Below are positions 52,825 through 55,669 of a DNA stretch of 55,669 bases, piece by piece. Position 1 is the stretch's first letter; each line of letters begins with the position of its first letter. Source of the stretch: JAAZNV01 sp035358315 (GTDB taxonomy: Bacteria > Patescibacteriota > WWE3 > UBA101185 > UBA10185). The notes under the pieces are model-generated. The model saw nothing but the letters and a program-made list of their open reading frames with translations. It searched no databases and was not told the origin of the DNA. The position numbers were made by a program, and so were the translations under genes. The DNA lies in assembly GCA_035358315.1 (NCBI GenBank), contig DAOPPB010000002.1, positions 1-55,669 on the forward strand. Reading direction: 5' to 3'.

Positions 52825-52831
52825 CCGTTAC

Positions 52832-52860
52832 ATTAAACCTTTTTTTCATTGCTTTTTCAA
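52832..52860 (-). promoter_or_regulatory. Promoter of serS (predicted leaderless)
   Basis: On the minus strand TTGAAA (52855-52860), a 17-base spacer and TTTAAT (52832-52837) each match the consensus at five of six positions. The -10 ends 7 bases before the ATG at 52822-52824, so the first transcribed base should be in or beside the start codon. The region further upstream (52880-52915) has a palindrome ATATTAAT/ATTAATAT and a CGCGA/TCGCG stem of unknown role. Confidence 0.55.
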
Positions 52861-52961
52861 TAAGTGATGATAATATTAATCATTAATATCGCGAATAAAT
52901 CGCGTTGATAAGTTATAGAAATACAAAAAATAAGGGCCCAAATTCAGAAATATTTGGGTTA

Positions 52962-52990
52962 TTGACCTGAAAAAGTTGTTCTGATACAAT
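52962..52990 (+). promoter_or_regulatory. Promoter of the infA-rpmJ-rpsM-rpsK-rpsD-rpoA block
   Basis: TTGACC (52962-52967), a 17-base spacer and TACAAT (52985-52990) preceded by TGA form an extended -10 promoter, the best in the window. The expected leader before infA is only about 13 bases, with AAAGG directly adjoining the ATG. Confidence 0.75.
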
Positions 52991-53009
52991 CAAGCGCGTC
53001 GTTTAAAGG

Positions 53010-53228
53010 ATGACTACAAAGGAAGTAATTACAAAAGAAGGAAAAGTAGTTGAAGCTCAAATGAGCGGCATGTTCAAAGTACGATTTGACGATGAGACGG
53101 AAGCGCTGGCCGTGATATCGGGGAAGATGAGAAAACAACACATTAGAGTTTTAATCGGAGACAGGGTAAAAGTGGAGTTTTCCCCTCACGATCTAACAAG
53201 AGGAAGAATTACTTTTCGTTTAAAATAA
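53010..53228 (+). CDS. infA: Translation initiation factor IF-1
   Basis: 72 residues with the S1-like OB fold: VITKEGKVVEAQMSGMFKVRF, ISGKMRKQHIRVLIGDRVKVEF and SPHDLTRGRITFR. It binds the ribosomal A site at initiation. Standard length. First gene of a plus-strand block normally linked to the spc operon, here separated by about 28 kb and inverted. Confidence 0.96.
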   Translation: MTTKEVITKEGKVVEAQMSGMFKVRFDDETEALAVISGKMRKQHIRVLIGDRVKVEFSPHDLTRGRITFRLK

Positions 53229-53234
53229 AATAAA

Positions 53235-53351
53235 ATGAAAGTTCGTTCATCAGTAAAACCTATTTGCAAAGATTGCAAAGTAATTAGAAGAAAAGGTGTT
53301 GTCAGGGTTATTTGTAAAAGAAACCCCAAGCACAAACAAAGACAAGGTTAA
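53235..53351 (+). CDS. rpmJ: Ribosomal protein L36
   Basis: 38 residues, too short for most ORF screens: MKVRSSVKPICKDCKVIRRK followed by GVVRVICKRNPKHKQRQG. The Cys and His residues form the L36 zinc ribbon (CKDC, then C and H). It lies 6 bases after infA and 2 before rpsM, the conserved infA-rpmJ-rpsM order. Confidence 0.97.
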   Translation: MKVRSSVKPICKDCKVIRRKGVVRVICKRNPKHKQRQG

Positions 53352-53353
53352 AT

Positions 53354-53740
53354 ATGCCCCGTATTAAAGGTGTTGATATACCTAATGAAAAAAGAATAGA
53401 AATATCGTTAACTTACATTGAGGGAATCGGTTTAACCACTTCCAGAAAAGTTTTGAAAATGGCTAACATCAATCCTGATAAAAGAGCTAAGGATTTAACT
53501 GACACGGAAATAGCTGAAATAAATAATGCGATATCTTCTATGGGCATACCCATAGAAGGGGAGCTTAGAAGAATAACTGCTTCAAATATAAGAAGATTAA
53601 AAGAGATAAAAAGTTACAGGGGTCTAAGACACCAGCTTGGTCTTCCTGTCAGGGGCCAAAGAACCAGAACAAACGCCAGAACAAGAAAAGGAAAGAAGAA
53701 AACGGTCGGGGGTCAAAAGAGAAAATTAACTAAGAAATAA
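53354..53740 (+). CDS. rpsM: Ribosomal protein S13
   Basis: 128 residues. PRIKGVDIPNEKRIEISLTYI, GIGLTTSRKVLKMANI and the C-terminal YRGLRHQLGLPVRGQRTRTNART, which touches P-site tRNA. Standard length with a Lys-rich tail. Confidence 0.97.
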   Translation: MPRIKGVDIPNEKRIEISLTYIEGIGLTTSRKVLKMANINPDKRAKDLTDTEIAEINNAISSMGIPIEGELRRITASNIRRLKEIKSYRGLRHQLGLPVRGQRTRTNARTRKGKKKTVGGQKRKLTKK

Positions 53741-53761
53741 GGGTATAAAAGGATAACAAAT

Positions 53762-54136
53762 ATGCCGAAGAAAAAGAAAGAAAAACAAATACCATCTACC
53801 GGAAGAGCTTATATTGTCGCCGGTATGAACAATACAATAATTACTATTACGGATGAAATGGGAAATACCCTTTTCTCCGGAAGTGCCGGAAAATCCGGTT
53901 TTAAAGGGTCACGTAAATCTACTCCGTACGCAGCCACAAGAGCAGCAGAAGAAGCCGGAGCGTCTGCTTTTAACGCCGGGATAAGAGACGTATCCGTTTT
54001 TGTAAAAGGACCCGGGATGGGGAGAATTTCTTCAATAAAAGCTTTGAAAACAGCAGGGTTAAATATCACTTCAATTTCGGACCAAACACCTATACCGCAT
54101 AACGGGTGCAGGCCTAAGAACAGGAGGAGAGTATAG
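53762..54136 (+). CDS. rpsK: Ribosomal protein S11
   Basis: 124 residues. NNTIITITDEMGNTLFSGSAG, GFKGSRKSTPYAATRAAE and the invariant end HNGCRPKNRRRV identify S11 of the small-subunit platform. It ends directly before the rpsD ATG. Confidence 0.97.
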   Translation: MPKKKKEKQIPSTGRAYIVAGMNNTIITITDEMGNTLFSGSAGKSGFKGSRKSTPYAATRAAEEAGASAFNAGIRDVSVFVKGPGMGRISSIKALKTAGLNITSISDQTPIPHNGCRPKNRRRV

Positions 54137-54739
54137 ATGGCAAGATATGTAGGACCAAAATGCAGAATGTGCAGGAGAGAGGGAGTTAAACTCTACTTAA
54201 AAGGTAAAAGATGCGAGAGCGACAAATGCCCCTTAAATAATAAAAGTCAGGCTCCGGGGCAGCATGGAACCTCAAGAAAAGCTTTGTCCGAATACGGAAA
54301 GCAGCTAAGAGAAAAACAAAAGGCAAAAAGACTTTACGGCGTTATGGAAAAACAATTCAGAAATTATATAAACGATGCGTTGAGAGCGAAAGGTGTTTCC
54401 GGAGACATTTTAATGCAAAAGTTGGAATCAAGATTTGATAATCTTGTTTACAGAAGCGGGTTTGCAGTATCAAGAGCACAGGCTAGACAAAACATAAGAA
54501 GGGGCTTGTTCATGGTAAACGGAAAAAAGGTAAATATTCCATCAATGCAAATTAAAATTGGGGATATAATAAAACCCGTTGATTTTGAAAAAATCAGTTT
54601 AAGAGAGGGCTTTATTATGCCCGATTGGCTGGAAGCGAACGTTAAGGAAAAATATGTTAAATATCTAAGACTGCCCACAGAGGAAGATCTTCAGGAAAAA
54701 ATTGACATTCAGTCAATCATAGAGTTTTATTCAAGATAA
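54137..54739 (+). CDS. rpsD: Ribosomal protein S4, zinc-binding type
   Basis: 200 residues. Residues 9-31 carry four cysteines (CRMC at 9-12, then C26 and C31), the zinc-bearing form of S4. The S4 RNA-binding domain has LESRFDNLVYRSGFAVSRAQA and RGLFMVNGKKVNIPS. It is a primary 16S binder and in model bacteria represses the alpha operon. The expected operon order (rpsD then rpoA) is kept. Confidence 0.97.
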   Translation: MARYVGPKCRMCRREGVKLYLKGKRCESDKCPLNNKSQAPGQHGTSRKALSEYGKQLREKQKAKRLYGVMEKQFRNYINDALRAKGVSGDILMQKLESRFDNLVYRSGFAVSRAQARQNIRRGLFMVNGKKVNIPSMQIKIGDIIKPVDFEKISLREGFIMPDWLEANVKEKYVKYLRLPTEEDLQEKIDIQSIIEFYSR

Positions 54740-54783
54740 TTTTGAAAACTTTGCAAAAACGCGAAGTTTTTGAGGAGGAAAAA

Positions 54784-55638
54784 ATGGAAGCCACAAAAGA
54801 AAATTTAAAAATAAATACTATCAAGGAAGATGGAAATACGGGCGTTTACTCATTTGAACCACTGCCAACAGGTTTCGGGTATACACTGGCAAACGCCTTT
54901 AGAAGAGTTCTCCTAACTTCCATCAGAGGTGCGGCCGCTACGCAAGTAAAAATAAACGGCGCTGCTCATCAGTTCACCACACTACAAGGAGTAAAGGAAG
55001 ATATAGTGGAAATTACCCTGAATTTAAAAAAGATCCGATTCAAGAGTCACTCAAGCGAGCCTGTTGTTGTTACATTAAGTAAAAAAGGTCCGGGGAAAGT
55101 TACCGCTAAGGATATAGAACTTACATCAGATGTTGAAGTTATGAATAAAGATCAGCACATAGCTACACTGGCAGATGCTAAATCAAAGCTGGAAATGGAA
55201 ATAGTTGTAGAACAAGGAATAGGATATTCTCCGATGGAAGATAGGCAAACCTCAAAAGTAGGAGTTGTAATTTTGGATGCTCTTTTCTCCCCTATAGTTA
55301 GTGCCAATTATGAAATAGAACCTACCAGATTTGGGGGGAGAACAGATTTAGATAAAATAACGCTGACAGTAGAAACCGATGGTAGTATTTCTCCGAAGGA
55401 AGCAATAAGAGAGTCTGCCAAAATATTAAAAGAATATTACGAGAAAGTTGAAGAGTGGAAACAAGACTCTTCGGAAGAAAAGATTCAGGAAAAAACCAGA
55501 ACCGGAATTAAAACAAATGAGGACTTTTCTGTAGAAGACCTCCCCTTGCAGACCAGAACCATAAACGCCCTAAAAAAGAGCAAGATAAACACCCTTCAGG
55601 AACTAGCTAAAAGACTAATGAGGAGCTGGAAGATATAA
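54784..55638 (+). CDS. rpoA: RNA polymerase alpha subunit, C-terminal domain frameshifted
   Basis: 284 residues from the ATG at 54784, supported by GAGGAGG 6 bases upstream; a TTG at 54742 is an unlikely earlier start. The N-terminal assembly domain is complete (LPTGFGYTLANAFRRVLL, VEQGIGYSP, RFGGRTDLDK). The C-terminal domain opens normally (VEDLPLQTRTINALKKSKIN, TLQELAK) but then runs out of frame at 55612 and stops at 55638 after RLMRSWKI. Reading the -1 frame after AAA at 55609-55611 restores the expected alpha-CTD helices, so the true gene probably continues past the window edge. Loss of one A in the run at 55609-55612 explains this. Confidence 0.93.
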   Translation: MEATKENLKINTIKEDGNTGVYSFEPLPTGFGYTLANAFRRVLLTSIRGAAATQVKINGAAHQFTTLQGVKEDIVEITLNLKKIRFKSHSSEPVVVTLSKKGPGKVTAKDIELTSDVEVMNKDQHIATLADAKSKLEMEIVVEQGIGYSPMEDRQTSKVGVVILDALFSPIVSANYEIEPTRFGGRTDLDKITLTVETDGSISPKEAIRESAKILKEYYEKVEEWKQDSSEEKIQEKTRTGIKTNEDFSVEDLPLQTRTINALKKSKINTLQELAKRLMRSWKI

Positions 55639-55669
55639 AAAATATAGGAGAAAAATCTTTACAGGAGAT
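55611..55669 (+). pseudogene. Continuation of rpoA alpha-CTD in the -1 frame (cut by window edge)
   Basis: Translated in the frame starting at 55611 this reads KTNEELEDIKNIGEKSLQE, the typical alpha-CTD second half (the ELxxIKNIGxKSLxEI helix-hairpin-helix that contacts UP elements and activators). It joins the end of the rpoA frame exactly where homologues continue. It is either the second half of a frameshift-disrupted gene or the result of a base-call error. Confidence 0.85.

Noticed and set aside
55606..55625. Programmed -1 frameshift as the reason for the rpoA frame change
   Set aside because: The site reads GCT AAA AGA; it does not form an X XXY YYZ slippery heptamer, and a four-A run is short for transcript slippage. 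A mutation or base-call error is simpler.
1..55669. CRISPR arrays, tRNA or rRNA genes, insertion sequences, recoded TGA
   Set aside because: Gaps are too short and show no cloverleaf or direct-repeat pattern; no transposase frame is found; TGA ends several genes at the expected place (for example rplR and the flippase at 905), so the standard bacterial code applies.

Overview
The window is an AT-rich bacterial chromosome segment that looks like a member of the Candidate Phyla Radiation (Patescibacteria). The clues are a ribosomal-protein array with no rpmD (L30) between rpsE and rplO, an EF-Tu G2 region reading DAPGHKDY, a strongly reworked peptidyl-transferase loop in L2, an unusually short L3, very tight gene packing and TGA used as an ordinary stop. 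A Microgenomates- or Katanobacteria-like lineage is a guess that the window cannot settle. There are no rRNA, tRNA, CRISPR or transposase genes and no gene-free stretch longer than about 205 bases.

Region 1 (1-21160, all minus strand) is a cell-surface glycan locus. It encodes four GT2 enzymes plus a fifth cut by the window edge, three GT4 enzymes, UDP-glucose dehydrogenase, two Wzx/MATE-type flippases, an LPG-synthase-type (UPF0104) membrane protein, four GT-C-type multispanning glycosyltransferases and a DUF2079 protein. The inferred scheme is that GT2 enzymes load sugars on polyprenyl phosphate, GT4 enzymes build glycan on the cytoplasmic face, flippases export it, and GT-C enzymes use lipid-linked sugars outside. 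Four copies of a GC-rich perfect palindrome (CCGGGCTGAGCCCG and its complement) lie only in this region, three at gene junctions and one in frame inside a flippase.

Region 2 (21167-23428, minus) holds a small membrane protein, a membrane-anchored CAP/SCP protein, adenylate kinase and a YbaB-type nucleoid protein. Region 3 (23460-44811, minus) is a merged secY-spc-S10-str-rpoBC array: rpoB, rpoC, rpsL, rpsG, fusA, tuf, rpsJ, rplC through rplO, secY. From lepB (start 45539) to the left edge every gene is on the minus strand, so core transcription and translation genes run into the glycan locus without a strand switch.

Region 4 (44994-52824) carries lepB, a divergent TMTC-like membrane TPR protein, secA, uppP, a spermidine-synthase-like protein and serS. 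Region 5 (53010 to the right edge, plus) is the infA-rpmJ-rpsM-rpsK-rpsD-rpoA block, separated from the spc genes and inverted. In rpoA the C-terminal domain is interrupted by a one-base frameshift at 55609-55612, and its coding continues in the -1 frame to the window edge.

The most useful anomalies are the palindromic repeat family, the rpoA frameshift, the roughly 65-residue internal loss in L3, the L2 loop change, Gln at the S12 streptomycin position, and several genes whose likely -10 box lies 7-9 bases before ATG, suggesting leaderless transcripts.
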